64,000 nucleotides of DNA from DATFVB01 sp963714035 (GCA_963714035.1 OY970224.1:1488001-1552000), one strand, 5' to 3'; counted from the stretch's first letter, positions 33,426 to 41,710 are shown. Notes: generated from the letters alone by a model not told the origin. Numbers and translations are program-made.

Positions 33426-36338
33426 CTACGGATTCACGTCGACCGGAATCGCCTTGTACATCTTCACCGGCACGCCATCCTTCGTGGCGGGCCGGAACCG
33501 CGCCCTCTTGACCGCGTCCACGATCGCCTCGTTGACGCCGGTCCGGGAAGCGACCCCCGTCTGCACCCGGGCCGACTGGACGTTTCCGTTTTCGTCGATG
33601 AGCGCGAGGATGACGACGCGGCCCGAGACGCGCTCCTGGCGCGCGGCCAGCGGATAGTTGACCGAGAGCCGCGAAGCGAGCTCCGGCTCCGCCACGCCCG
33701 GACCGGGGCCGACCAGGTCGCCGCGGGAAACCGGGGCGGCGGCCGGCTCGGCGGCGGCCGGGGGCGGCGGCGCGGGCGCGGTTTCGATCCGCCCGGGAAC
33801 CGCGATCGCCGTGGGCCGCGGCGCGGCGGGAGTGGGGGCGATGGGCATCGGAACGGGAGGCTTGAACTCGTTGGCCGCGACCGTCGTCTTCGGCGGCGGC
33901 GCGGCGGACACGGGTGTGGCCGCGGCCGCGTTCGCCGCGTTCTTCTTCTGGGCCGCCTGGGCCTTGTCGAGATCCTTCTGTTTCTGCACCAGCTGCTTCT
34001 TGACCTCTTCCTCGATCTGCTTTTCGGTCAAGGTGGAGCTCGCCGCGCTCGTGGTCGCCGAGGGCGCGGCCGACGTCGTCGCGGGGGCGGTGGTCGTGGC
34101 CGGAGCCGGCGTCGCCGCCGGCGGCGGCGCGGGGTGCTTGCGCACGAGCGCGACGATGACGCCGACCAGAACCAGCGCCGCGACGCCGATCCCCGCGACG
34201 AGGGGCGCGCGGCCCTTCTTCTCGGCCTCGATGCGCTTGGAGGAATAGGCGCCGAAAACGCCGCTCTTCGTGTCGTGCTTGACGCCCTCGGCGGACTCCG
34301 CCGCCCCGGCGGCGGGCTCGGGGGCCGCCGCCGGGGCGGCGGGCGCCGGCGGCACGGGAACTCCGGGCACGGTCCCCGTCTTGCGCTGGACGACGGTTCC
34401 TTTCGCCTTCTTCGACTTCACGGGCGCCGCGGGCTCGGGCCTGGCGGGCGTGAACGCCTGGTCGAAGGCGCGATCGGTCCCCGCGGCCGCGCTCTTTTCC
34501 TCCGCGGTCAGGTGGTGGAGATAGATCGCGACGTCGGCGCTTCCCGGAGCCGGGGAGAACGTGTACAGGACGGATTCGAGGTCGCGCTGCAGGTCCGAGG
34601 CGTTCTGGTAACGATCCTCCGGGCTCTTGGCGAGAGCCTTCAGGACGATCGTGTCGGCTCGTTTGGGCACGTCGGGATTCTTCGCCGAAGGCGCGGACGC
34701 CTTCACGTTCCGGACCTGCTCGAGAATCGTGAGGTCGGAGTCGCCCGCGAACAATTTCTCTCCGGTCAGCATCTCGTACAGGACGCTTCCGAGCGAGAAG
34801 AGGTCGCTCCGGCGATCGAGCGCCTTTCCCGACGCCTGCTCCGGAGACATGTACTGGAGCTTGCCCTTGAGCGCCCCGGCCTGCGTCTGGGACGATTTCG
34901 ACGCCGCCTTCGCGATGCCGAAGTCGCAGAGCTTGATGTCCCCCTCGTAGGAGATCAGGACGTTCTGCGGAGAAACGTCCCGGTGCACCAGCGAGAGGTC
35001 GTGGCCGTTGAAGTCCTTCCGACGGTGCGCGTAGTCTAGCGCCGCGGCGAGCTTGGAGGCGATGAAGAGCGCGAGCTCCGGCGGAAGGGGCAGGCCGTGC
35101 TCGGCGCCCGACTTCAGGATCGAGCGGAGGTCGCGCCCCTCCACGTACTCCATCGCGATGTAATAGGAGTTCTCGACCTTCCCGAGATCGTAGATGTGGA
35201 TGATGTTCGGGTGGTTCAGCTGAGCCGCGAGCTTCGCCTCGTCGGCGAACATCGAGATGAAATCCTCGGACGCGGCCATGTGCGGAAGGATCTTCTTGAT
35301 CGCGACGATTTTCTGGAAGCCGTCGACGCCGCTCATGCGCGCCTTGTAGACTTCCGCCATCCCGCCGGTCGCGATCTTTTCCATGAGCTGGAACTGCCCG
35401 AACCGGTCCTTGTCGGACGGCGCGGGGGTCGGAGCGGCCTTGCGGACGGCGGCCGCGGCGGGCGCGGGAGCCGGCGGCGGCGGCGCCGGACGCGGCGCCG
35501 GGGGCGGCACGGCGGCGGGTCTCGGCTTCGGCGCGGAAATCGCCATTCCGGAGAGCGTCTGCGAGATGAGGTTGTCGACCTCGAGATCGGTGGACGCGCG
35601 GGTCGTCGCGGGTCTCGGGGGCGGCGGGCCGGCCGGCTTCGGCGGCTCGGAAAGCGGAAGCGACGCGGCGGGCTTCGGTTCCGGCGGCGCCGCCGGCCGG
35701 ACCGGCGGCGCCGCGCCCGGTTTCTTCGGCGTCAGGATGCCCGAAAGCGTGTCCTCGAGCCTCTTGTCCATGTTGGGCGAGGCGGCGCGCGCCGGAGCGG
35801 GAGCCGGCGCCGGAATCCCGAAGTCGGGAATCGTCGCGGCGGGACGGCGCGGCGGCGCCGCCTCGGGCTCGGGCTGGAGATCCTCGAGCACGTCGGAAAA
35901 AATGTCGGACGACGTCAGCCCTCCCTGGAGCTTCGACGCGTCGATGCGCATCGTCTGGGCTCCCGGGTCGCTCGAATCGATGGCCTCGAAGGCGATGCTC
36001 CGGAAAGTTTCGTCGGAAAACGGCTTCTCGAGGATGTCGAATGCGCCGATCTTCTGCGCATCGGCCTTCGGATTCGAGCCCTTGTAGCCCGACATCATGA
36101 GCAGGATCGGAGGCGCCGTCGGGCCCCCTTTCCGGCGAAGGTCGCGGATGACGTCGTTGACGCGCATCTTCTGGAGGGCCGCGGTGACGACCACGAGATC
36201 GGGACGCTCCCGGTCGAACGCGGCGATCCCTTCGTCGCCCTCGCGGGCGACGGTGACGTCGAAATCGGAGCCGCCCGCCAGCCGCACCTTGTCGATGTAA
36301 CGCGGCTCGTTCTCGATCAGGAGAAGCTTCTTTGCCAT
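33426..36338 (-). CDS. Pseudo-receiver / Ser-Thr protein kinase / TonB C-terminal domain fusion
   Basis: This 970-residue protein has four parts. Residues 1-115 fold like a response-regulator receiver (KKLLLIENEPR; FDILEKPFSDETF), but the phospho-acceptor Asp is replaced by Thr in PDLVVVTAALQKM. A Pro/Ala-rich linker follows. About 313-593 is a Hanks-type kinase with ATGGMAEVYKA, VAIKKIL, VHRDVSPQNVL and CDFGIAK, so catalysis looks intact. One membrane helix (about 711-733, PLVAGIGVAALVLVGVIVAL) leads to a periplasmic coiled-coil/Pro-rich region and a TonB-type C-terminal domain (886-970, YPLAARQERVSGRVVILALI). ATG 36338 is set by the strong promoter just upstream. Receiver-kinase-TonB_C fusion is unusual; it could pass a cytoplasmic signal to the envelope. 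Confidence 0.87.
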   Translation of the reverse strand: MAKKLLLIENEPRYIDKVRLAGGSDFDVTVAREGDEGIAAFDRERPDLVVVTAALQKMRVNDVIRDLRRKGGPTAPPILLMMSGYKGSNPKADAQKIGAFDILEKPFSDETFRSIAFEAIDSSDPGAQTMRIDASKLQGGLTSSDIFSDVLEDLQPEPEAAPPRRPAATIPDFGIPAPAPAPARAASPNMDKRLEDTLSGILTPKKPGAAPPVRPAAPPEPKPAASLPLSEPPKPAGPPPPRPATTRASTDLEVDNLISQTLSGMAISAPKPRPAAVPPPAPRPAPPPPAPAPAAAAVRKAAPTPAPSDKDRFGQFQLMEKIATGGMAEVYKARMSGVDGFQKIVAIKKILPHMAASEDFISMFADEAKLAAQLNHPNIIHIYDLGKVENSYYIAMEYVEGRDLRSILKSGAEHGLPLPPELALFIASKLAAALDYAHRRKDFNGHDLSLVHRDVSPQNVLISYEGDIKLCDFGIAKAASKSSQTQAGALKGKLQYMSPEQASGKALDRRSDLFSLGSVLYEMLTGEKLFAGDSDLTILEQVRNVKASAPSAKNPDVPKRADTIVLKALAKSPEDRYQNASDLQRDLESVLYTFSPAPGSADVAIYLHHLTAEEKSAAAGTDRAFDQAFTPARPEPAAPVKSKKAKGTVVQRKTGTVPGVPVPPAPAAPAAAPEPAAGAAESAEGVKHDTKSGVFGAYSSKRIEAEKKGRAPLVAGIGVAALVLVGVIVALVRKHPAPPPAATPAPATTTAPATTSAAPSATTSAASSTLTEKQIEEEVKKQLVQKQKDLDKAQAAQKKNAANAAAATPVSAAPPPKTTVAANEFKPPVPMPIAPTPAAPRPTAIAVPGRIETAPAPPPPAAAEPAAAPVSRGDLVGPGPGVAEPELASRLSVNYPLAARQERVSGRVVILALIDENGNVQSARVQTGVASRTGVNEAIVDAVKRARFRPATKDGVPVKMYKAIPVDVNP

Positions 36339-36351
36339 GGTTGGGTATCCC

Positions 36352-36381
36352 ATTATCTCCACGGCCCGCGCCAAATGTCAA
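36352..36381 (-). promoter_or_regulatory. Sigma-70-type promoter of the kinase fusion gene
   Basis: On the minus strand TTGACA (36376-36381) is separated by 18 bp from GATAAT (36352-36357). A transcript would start near 36345, only about 7 nt before the ATG at 36338. That rules out the two further-upstream in-frame ATGs and implies a very short or nearly leaderless mRNA. Confidence 0.7.
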
Positions 36382-36392
36382 TCGCCGCAGGC

Positions 36393-36422
36393 TTTACACC
36401 CCCGGAAGCGCGGAGATAAAAT
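36393..36422 (+). promoter_or_regulatory. Sigma-70-type promoter of yebC
   Basis: TTTACA (36393-36398), an 18 bp spacer and TAAAAT (36417-36422) form a close match to the housekeeping consensus. The implied start near 36430 leaves a 20 nt leader containing GAGAGG before the yebC ATG. It is back-to-back with the kinase-gene promoter, 11 bp apart. Confidence 0.7.
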
Positions 36423-36449
36423 AGGCGGCTTTCCGAGAGAGGTCGAACG

Positions 36450-37184
36450 ATGTCTGGCCACAGCAAATGGAGCACGATTAAACACAAGAAGGGCGCCGCC
36501 GACGCCAAGCGCGGCCGCATCTTCACGCGCCTGATCAAGGAGCTGACCGTCGCGGCGCGCGAAGGCGGAGGAAGTGTCGACAGCAACGCGCGCCTCCGGA
36601 AGGCGTTCGACGACGCGAAAGCCGCCAACATGCCCGCCGACAACATCAAGCGGGCGATCCAGCGCGGCACGGGCGAGCTCCCCGGGGTCCAGTACGAAGA
36701 AGTCACGTTCGAAGGGTACGGCCCCGGGGGCGCGGCGATCTTCATCGAGGCGCTGACGGACAACAAGAACCGCACGCTCCCCGAGATCCGTCACATGTTC
36801 ACGAAGAACGGCGGGAACCTCGGCGAGACCGGCTGCGTCCGGTTCATGTTCGACAAGAAGGGTTACATCGCGGTCGAGCGCGGCAAGGTCGCGGAAGACC
36901 GGCTGATGGAGCTCGCGCTCGAGGCGGGCGCCGACGACCTCGCGACCGACGACGCCGAGTACTTCGAGATCTACACCACGCCCGAGTCGCTGGGCGAGGT
37001 GAAGACCGCGCTCGAATCGAAGGGCGTCCCGGTCGCCGCCTCGGAGGTCTCGATGATCCCGCAGACGCCGGTCAAGCTCGACGACGCCAGGAGCGCCCAG
37101 CTCGTGAAGCTCATGGAAGCGATCGAAGAGCACGACGACGTGCAGAACGTGTGGACCGCGGCCGAGCTCCCCGAATCCGCGTAA
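36450..37184 (+). CDS. yebC: YebC/PmpR family protein
   Basis: This is a 244-residue protein beginning SGHSKWSTIKHKKGAADAKR, the near-invariant family N-terminus. NMPADNIKRAIQRGTGEL, YEGYGPGGAAI-like FEGYGPGGAAIFIEALTDN and NLGETGCVRFMFDKKGY follow. Members are translational regulators that help ribosomes at proline stretches, or transcription factors; the former reading is favoured for housekeeping yebC next to ruvC. The pairing yebC-ruvC is conserved in many bacteria, but here 235 bp of palindromic repeats separate the two genes. The stop is TAA. Confidence 0.95.
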   Translation: MSGHSKWSTIKHKKGAADAKRGRIFTRLIKELTVAAREGGGSVDSNARLRKAFDDAKAANMPADNIKRAIQRGTGELPGVQYEEVTFEGYGPGGAAIFIEALTDNKNRTLPEIRHMFTKNGGNLGETGCVRFMFDKKGYIAVERGKVAEDRLMELALEAGADDLATDDAEYFEIYTTPESLGEVKTALESKGVPVAASEVSMIPQTPVKLDDARSAQLVKLMEAIEEHDDVQNVWTAAELPESA

Positions 37185-37190
37185 CTCCAT

Positions 37191-37235
37191 GCGCGGCGAT
37201 CCGCGGCGTTATACGGGCGCGTCCGCCGTCGCACG
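37191..37235 (+). repeat. 3'-end palindromic element, partial copy E7a
   Basis: The gene-proximal arm GCGCGGCGATCCGCGGCGTT then ATACGGGCGCG begins 6 bp after the yebC TAA, in the usual orientation to its gene. The apex and distal arm are not recognisable. It is followed, after about 60 bp without recognised features, by the oppositely oriented full copy E7b. Confidence 0.6.
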
Positions 37236-37295
37236 GTTCAGAATTGGGGAACGCGAATCGGAACGCGGGCGATGTCGATCAGGCACGACCTGAAA

Positions 37296-37419
37296 GCGCG
37301 GCGAGACGTGGTGGAAGGCGGGCGTCGACGTCCGGCCCACGGCCGAGGCGTACCGAAGAGCCTACGTTGAGGCCGGGGGCCGGGCGGACCCGCCCGCATA
37401 ACGCCGCGTATCGCCGCGC
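37296..37419 (-). repeat. 3'-end palindromic element, copy E7b, abutting the ruvC start
   Basis: Left arm GCGCGGCGAGACGTGGTGG pairs with right arm CCGCGTATCGCCGCGC. The apex is GGCGTACCGAAGAGCCTACG. The right end, which in other copies faces a stop codon, here touches the ATG of ruvC with no gap. This is the only copy at a gene's 5' end. Confidence 0.85.
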
Positions 37420-37920
37420 ATGAGAGTCCTCGGCATCGATCCGGGCTCCCGCGCCTGCGGCTTCGGTCTCGTCGATTTCACCCGCGGCGTCCTCGCCGCC
37501 GTCGAGTTCGGCGTATGGCGCGGAACCGAGGGGCCGCTCTCGCGCCGCCTCGAGGCCCTCTTCCGGCGAGCCGAGGAGTTCCTCGCCGAGAGCCGTCCCG
37601 ACGCCGTCGCGCTCGAGACGGTGTTCCAGGGCCGCAACGCTCCCGCCGCAATCGCCCTCTCGCATGCCCGCGGAGTCGTCCTTCTCGCCGCCGCGCGCGC
37701 GGGCCTGCCGACGTTCCAGTACGAGCCGCTGACGATCAAGAAATCGATCACGGGATACGGCCGGGCCGAAAAGCCCCAGGTTCGCGAGATGGTCAAATCG
37801 CTCCTCGCGCGCGGGACCGAGGCCATTCCGCTCGACGCCGCCGACGCTCTCGCGACGGCGATTTGCCACTGCCATCATGCGGCAGGGCCGGATTTTGACG
37901 CTCGTTCCGACGCGTGCTAG
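37420..37920 (+). CDS. ruvC: Holliday junction endonuclease RuvC
   Basis: RuvC resolves Holliday junctions. All four catalytic acids are in place: D7 (VLGIDPGS), E66 (VALETVF), D139 and D142 (PLDAADALATAICH). The 166-residue length is normal. The ATG is certain because the motif starts at residue 3. It follows directly on element E7b, so there is no conventional Shine-Dalgarno; the upstream bases are CGTATCGCCGCGC. ruvA and ruvB are not downstream in this window. The stop is TAG, and DUF4388 follows after 16 bp. Confidence 0.95.
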   Translation: MRVLGIDPGSRACGFGLVDFTRGVLAAVEFGVWRGTEGPLSRRLEALFRRAEEFLAESRPDAVALETVFQGRNAPAAIALSHARGVVLLAAARAGLPTFQYEPLTIKKSITGYGRAEKPQVREMVKSLLARGTEAIPLDAADALATAICHCHHAAGPDFDARSDAC

Positions 37921-37936
37921 CATCCTTCCACCAGAC

Positions 37937-38797
37937 ATGTCATTCCAGGGTTCGCTGAAGGAACTCCCCGTCCCGGACATCGTCCAACTGATGTCGGTTT
38001 CGGGAAAAACGGGCGTCTTCACGCTCACGCGCGGCCCGGAACGGGGCTTCATCTATCTCAAGAACGGGCAGATGGTTCACGGTCGTCTCGGAGAACTCAC
38101 CGGCGAAGAAGCTGTCTACGCGCTGGCCATCTGGTCGTCGGGCGATTTCCTGTTCAGCCCGAACGACGAGTCCGACGAGCACACGATCACGAAATCGAAC
38201 ACGAGCCTCCTCATGGAAGCGGCGCGTCGCCTCGACGAGTGGAAGGTCCTCTCCAAGAAGATCTCCGGAATCGATGCCGTCCCCCGGCTGAGGGAACGGG
38301 AGAGTCCGGAGCCCGTGACCCTCTCGCCGCAGGAGTGGAACCTCGCCGGAAAAATCGACGGCCACCGGACGATCGAGGAGATCGCCCGCGCCAACCACAC
38401 GTCGCCGTTCGACGTCGCGAAGACGCTCTACGGGCTCGTCGCGGCCGATCTCGTCGAGCTGAAGGCGAAGGAGCCCGCGCGTCCCTCGTCGCCGGCCGCG
38501 GTTCCGGCGGCGACTTCGGCGCCGCCGTCGGCCGCTCTCGGGGACGAGAAGAAGATCCTGATGATCCTGTGCACGCGCGTGAAGCAGGAAGCCGAAGCCA
38601 CCATGGGCGAGCAGAATCTCCCGGGCATCGACCGGCCTTACCGGCAGGCGCTCGCGGAGATCGATCGCGGACGCGGCATCGAATCGGTGCGCGAATTCAT
38701 CCGCCAGACCGAACAGACGATCTCGGCGCTGCGCGGAACGGCCCCCATGCGCGCCTTCCAGGAGAAGATGTCGCTCGTGATGCAGCCGAAGGCCTGA
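37937..38797 (+). CDS. DUF4388 (PATAN-like) domain protein
   Basis: The 286-residue protein opens with the DUF4388 signature FQGSLKELPVPDIVQLMSVS, then KTGVFTLTRGPERGFIYLKN, GQMVHGRLGELTGEEAVYAL and SGDFLFSP. DUF4388 domains are found in regulators of deltaproteobacteria, cyanobacteria and acidobacteria, often beside receivers or kinases. A winged-helix-like middle part (WNLAGKIDGHRTIEEIARAN) and a helical tail follow. It is probably co-transcribed with ruvC. No enzymatic motif is seen. Confidence 0.78.
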   Translation: MSFQGSLKELPVPDIVQLMSVSGKTGVFTLTRGPERGFIYLKNGQMVHGRLGELTGEEAVYALAIWSSGDFLFSPNDESDEHTITKSNTSLLMEAARRLDEWKVLSKKISGIDAVPRLRERESPEPVTLSPQEWNLAGKIDGHRTIEEIARANHTSPFDVAKTLYGLVAADLVELKAKEPARPSSPAAVPAATSAPPSAALGDEKKILMILCTRVKQEAEATMGEQNLPGIDRPYRQALAEIDRGRGIESVREFIRQTEQTISALRGTAPMRAFQEKMSLVMQPKA

Positions 38798-38803
38798 CGG
38801 AAG

Positions 38804-38963
38804 CACCAAGCTCCAATCCTCAAATCTCAACAAGCTCCAAATACCAGGCTCGACCCGCGAAAACGGGATGGCCGGCTTCGGGCCGGCGGGATCGCCCTCG
38901 GCATCCCTCGAGGGGGAGCGGCGAAGTCCTTTTTGAGTTTTGGGATTTGAGGTTTGAGATTTC
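38804..38963. repeat. Large low-GC heptad hairpin enclosing a UUCG-type stem-loop
   Basis: The 301 bp spacer between the DUF4388 gene and ompA has no gene. Left arm 38804-38845 is built from degenerate TCCAAATCTCAA-like steps. Right arm 38931-38963 (TTTGAGTTTTGGGATTTGAG then GTTTGAGATTT) is its approximate reverse complement. The 85 bp between them contains GCCGGC-TTCGG-GCCGGC (38871-38887). The arms are far lower in G+C than the surrounding DNA. Confidence 0.6.
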
Positions 38964-38999
38964 GCTCCGGAGGAGCGCGCGGCCCCGGCGGAAAAAGTC

Positions 39000-39028
39000 T
39001 TTCAAAAGCCGACAGTTGGCCTTATACT
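39000..39028 (+). promoter_or_regulatory. Promoter of the OmpA-like gene
   Basis: TTTCAA (39000-39005), a 17 bp spacer and TATACT (39023-39028) precede the ompA-like gene by about 70 bp. The ribosome site GAAAGGAG sits 6 bp before the ATG at 39099. The -35 match is weak, the -10 strong. Confidence 0.5.
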
Positions 39029-39098
39029 GAAGCCAATTTCCGGCAACGGCCGGCGGACCCAAGTACGGTTAGCGGAGACTGGGGAGAAAGGAGTTTCT

Positions 39099-40550
39099 AT
39101 GAAGGTTGCGCGCCGGGCGCCGCTCGTCCTGGCAATCCTCCTCCTGGCGATTCCGACGCGAGTTCGAGCGCAGGTGTACGCCGGACAGCTCGGCGTCGGC
39201 ATGTATTCGCCTTCGCCGTACACCGGACCGCTCGCGCCCGACTTCGGCGGCGACACCGGGTTGTTCACGATCCCGACCGGCGACGTGCTGCCGGCACGCG
39301 CGTTCTCGTTCGGCCTCTACGTGCAGGACCTGAAGCTCACGGCGGGCGAAGATCCGAACTTCCCCGCGGAGGATCGCCAGCGCGGCCACACGAACACGAC
39401 GTTCCGCGGCAGCCTGGCGTACGGAATCGCCAACCACGCCGAAATCTTCGCCTCGGCCGGCGAGGTCCGCGACCAGAGCCGGGGCGGCTGGACGACCGGC
39501 GTGATCAACGGACAGGAATATTTCGACCACTTCGACCTCAACGACCCCGCGAAGATCCGCCTCGGCGTCAAGATCTCGATGTGGGAAGCGGGATCGCGCG
39601 GGCGGCTCGCCTTCTACACGGCGGCGCACATTCCGGTCGCCAACGACCAGGACTTCGTCGAAACCCGCCGGACCGACTGGGAGTTCGGCGCGTCGGGGTC
39701 GGTCGGCATCGTCACGGGCAACGTCTCCTACCTCCTCTCCGGCCGCCGGTCGACGGACCCCGACATCCGCGTTCCGAACGAGCTTCGGTTCGCGGTCGGC
39801 ACCGACGTTCCCCTCGGGCCCGTTCACTGGATCTCGGAGCTCGACCGCACCGTCTACGACAACGCCTCGATCAGCGAGGGCTCTCCGGACATCAAGACGC
39901 CGGACTGGTCGTATTTCGCCTCCGGCGTTCGGATCTTCTTCGGCCACAGCGGCTGGGGCGTGACCGCGGCGCTGAACACCAACGTCGATCAGCTCGTGAA
40001 GCACGGCTTCTCTCCGACTCCGATCGGCGGAATCGTCGGTCTGCACTATGCGCCCTTCCCGGCCCCGCCTCCGCCGCCGAAGCCGCTTCCGCCGCCGGCC
40101 GCGGCGACGGCGACCGAAGAAACCACGGCCGAAGCCCCCGAGGCCCCGGCCGCCGCGGTCGAGACCGCGCCTCCGGCCGCGCCGCCCGCGCCCCAGACCC
40201 GCACGACGACCGACACGATCGGCTTCGACAAGGGGGGGGCGCGCCTCACGAACATCGCGAAGGCAATCCTCGACGGCGTCGCGCTCCGGATGAAGAACGA
40301 TCTCAATTCGACGGCCGTCATCACCGGCTTTTCCGACAACGCCGGCTCGGAGGCCGCGAACATGAAGATCTCGGCCGAACGCGCCGAAGCGGCGAAGGCT
40401 TATCTCGTCGAGCGCCACGGCATCGACGGCGCCCGGATCAAGACGGCGGGCCGCGGCTCGGCGGATCCGGTCGCGGACAACGGCACGGAAGAGGGACGCG
40501 CGAAGAACCGCCGCGCGGTCATCGTCGTCACCCTCGTGACGGGCTCGTGA
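39099..40550 (+). CDS. OmpA-family outer-membrane protein
   Basis: This is a 483-residue protein with a signal peptide (RRAPLVLAILLLAIPTRVRA). An amphipathic beta-rich domain of about 300 residues follows (RLAFYTAAHIPVANDQDF; SYLLSGRRSTDP), consistent with an outer-membrane barrel. A Pro/Ala hinge then leads to a C-terminal OmpA peptidoglycan-binding domain (about 370-483): TIGFDKGGARLTNIAKAILD, ITGFSDNAGSEAANMKISAE, VERHGIDGARIKTAGRGSAD and AKNRRAVIVV. It probably tethers the outer membrane to the wall. It has its own promoter and a strong terminator, so it is a single-gene unit. Confidence 0.88.
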   Translation: MKVARRAPLVLAILLLAIPTRVRAQVYAGQLGVGMYSPSPYTGPLAPDFGGDTGLFTIPTGDVLPARAFSFGLYVQDLKLTAGEDPNFPAEDRQRGHTNTTFRGSLAYGIANHAEIFASAGEVRDQSRGGWTTGVINGQEYFDHFDLNDPAKIRLGVKISMWEAGSRGRLAFYTAAHIPVANDQDFVETRRTDWEFGASGSVGIVTGNVSYLLSGRRSTDPDIRVPNELRFAVGTDVPLGPVHWISELDRTVYDNASISEGSPDIKTPDWSYFASGVRIFFGHSGWGVTAALNTNVDQLVKHGFSPTPIGGIVGLHYAPFPAPPPPPKPLPPPAAATATEETTAEAPEAPAAAVETAPPAAPPAPQTRTTTDTIGFDKGGARLTNIAKAILDGVALRMKNDLNSTAVITGFSDNAGSEAANMKISAERAEAAKAYLVERHGIDGARIKTAGRGSADPVADNGTEEGRAKNRRAVIVVTLVTGS

Positions 40551-40575
40551 GCCTTCGTTCTCCCCGTTCCTCTAC

Positions 40576-40603
40576 GCCCCCTCCGGACGAGGGGGCTTTT
40601 TTT
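40576..40603 (+). terminator. Rho-independent terminator after the OmpA-like gene
   Basis: GCCCCCTC (40576-40583), loop CGGAC and GAGGGGGC (40589-40596) form an eight-pair perfect stem followed at once by seven Ts. It is the only textbook intrinsic terminator seen in the window; most other gene ends carry the palindromic element instead. Confidence 0.92.
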
Positions 40604-40605
40604 CG

Positions 40606-41703
40606 GTGAGCGGAGGGGACTTTCCCCCTTCGAGAACGCCGGCGCCCGGCCGCGCCGGCCTCCGCCTCCTCGCGCTCGCCGCGGCGATCGCTCTCCTCTC
40701 GTACGGGCAGGCCTTCTTCGTCACGCTCTTCTTCTCGCTCTTCCTCTCGCTCGCGCTCCGGCCGTTCGTCTCCCTCCTCGAACGGGCGCGCATGCCGCGG
40801 GTTCCGGCGATCCTCATCGTGCTGGCGATCCTCATCGGCGCCGTGGCGCTCCTGATCGTGAACGTCTCCGCGCAGCTCCAGCAGTTCTATCTGGACCTGC
40901 CCCTCTACCAGAGCAAGATCCGCGACGTGACGAGCCGCCTCGCGGATTTCGTCCGCAGCGTCCAGGAACGCACCGGGAGCATCCTGCCGGAAGAGACGCG
41001 CGGCGTCCGCGAGGTGAAGATCAGCGAGTCGTCGCTCGAGACGACGCGGGCGCTCCTCGCTCGCGTCGGTTCGACCCTCTCGACGCTCCTCTCCGCGGCC
41101 GCCGTGCCGCTCCTCTCGTTCCTCATGCTGAAGGACCGCGAGAAGTTCGGCCGCGCCCTCTCCGGCCTGCTCCGCCGCGACCGGCGGTTCGAGCGGCTCG
41201 ACGTGGTCGGCGCGATCTCCCGCTCGCTGACCGCCTACGCGCTCGGAGAATCCTTCGTGGTCCTGATCATGGCGGCCGCGACGATGCTGTCGCTGATGGT
41301 GCTGCGGATCAACTATTTCTACATCCTCGGCCCGCTCGCCGGGCTCTGCGTGCTCGTCCCGTACGTCGGGGTCATCATCTCCACGATTCCGGCGGTGATC
41401 GTCGCGTACTTCCAGGTCGGCGGCCGCGCCGCGCTCTCCGTCCTCGTCGTGTACCTGGTGCTGCAGTTCCTCGAAGGAAACATCCTCACGCCGTTCATCG
41501 TCGGGGGGAAGGTCCGCCTCTTCCCGCTGACGGTGCTCGTCGCGTTCCTGTTCTGGGGAATGCTGTGGGGCGTCGCGGGAGCGATCCTCGCCGTTCCGCT
41601 GACGTCCGCGCTCAAGGTCGTGTGCGAGAACGTCGACGACTGGCAGCCGGTCGCGCGATTACTCGGCGAGCCGGACGAGCCTGCGCCGGCTGACGCCGTC
41701 TGA
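40606..41703 (+). CDS. AI-2E family transporter (PerM-type permease)
   Basis: This is a 365-residue inner-membrane protein with about eight hydrophobic segments and a central soluble helical part (VTSRLADFVRSVQERTGSIL). The C-terminal region LGPLAGLCVLVPYVGVIIST, QFLEGNILTPFIVGGKV and GMLWGVAGAILAVPLTSALK is typical of the AI-2E/PerM family. Proposed roles range from autoinducer-2 or indole export to Na+/H+ exchange; the substrate is unknown. The GTG start lies 2 bp after the terminator T-run, so either read-through or a promoter inside ompA must drive it. A later start is possible. Confidence 0.85.
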   Translation: MSGGDFPPSRTPAPGRAGLRLLALAAAIALLSYGQAFFVTLFFSLFLSLALRPFVSLLERARMPRVPAILIVLAILIGAVALLIVNVSAQLQQFYLDLPLYQSKIRDVTSRLADFVRSVQERTGSILPEETRGVREVKISESSLETTRALLARVGSTLSTLLSAAAVPLLSFLMLKDREKFGRALSGLLRRDRRFERLDVVGAISRSLTAYALGESFVVLIMAAATMLSLMVLRINYFYILGPLAGLCVLVPYVGVIISTIPAVIVAYFQVGGRAALSVLVVYLVLQFLEGNILTPFIVGGKVRLFPLTVLVAFLFWGMLWGVAGAILAVPLTSALKVVCENVDDWQPVARLLGEPDEPAPADAV

Positions 41704-41710
41704 TCTGCAG

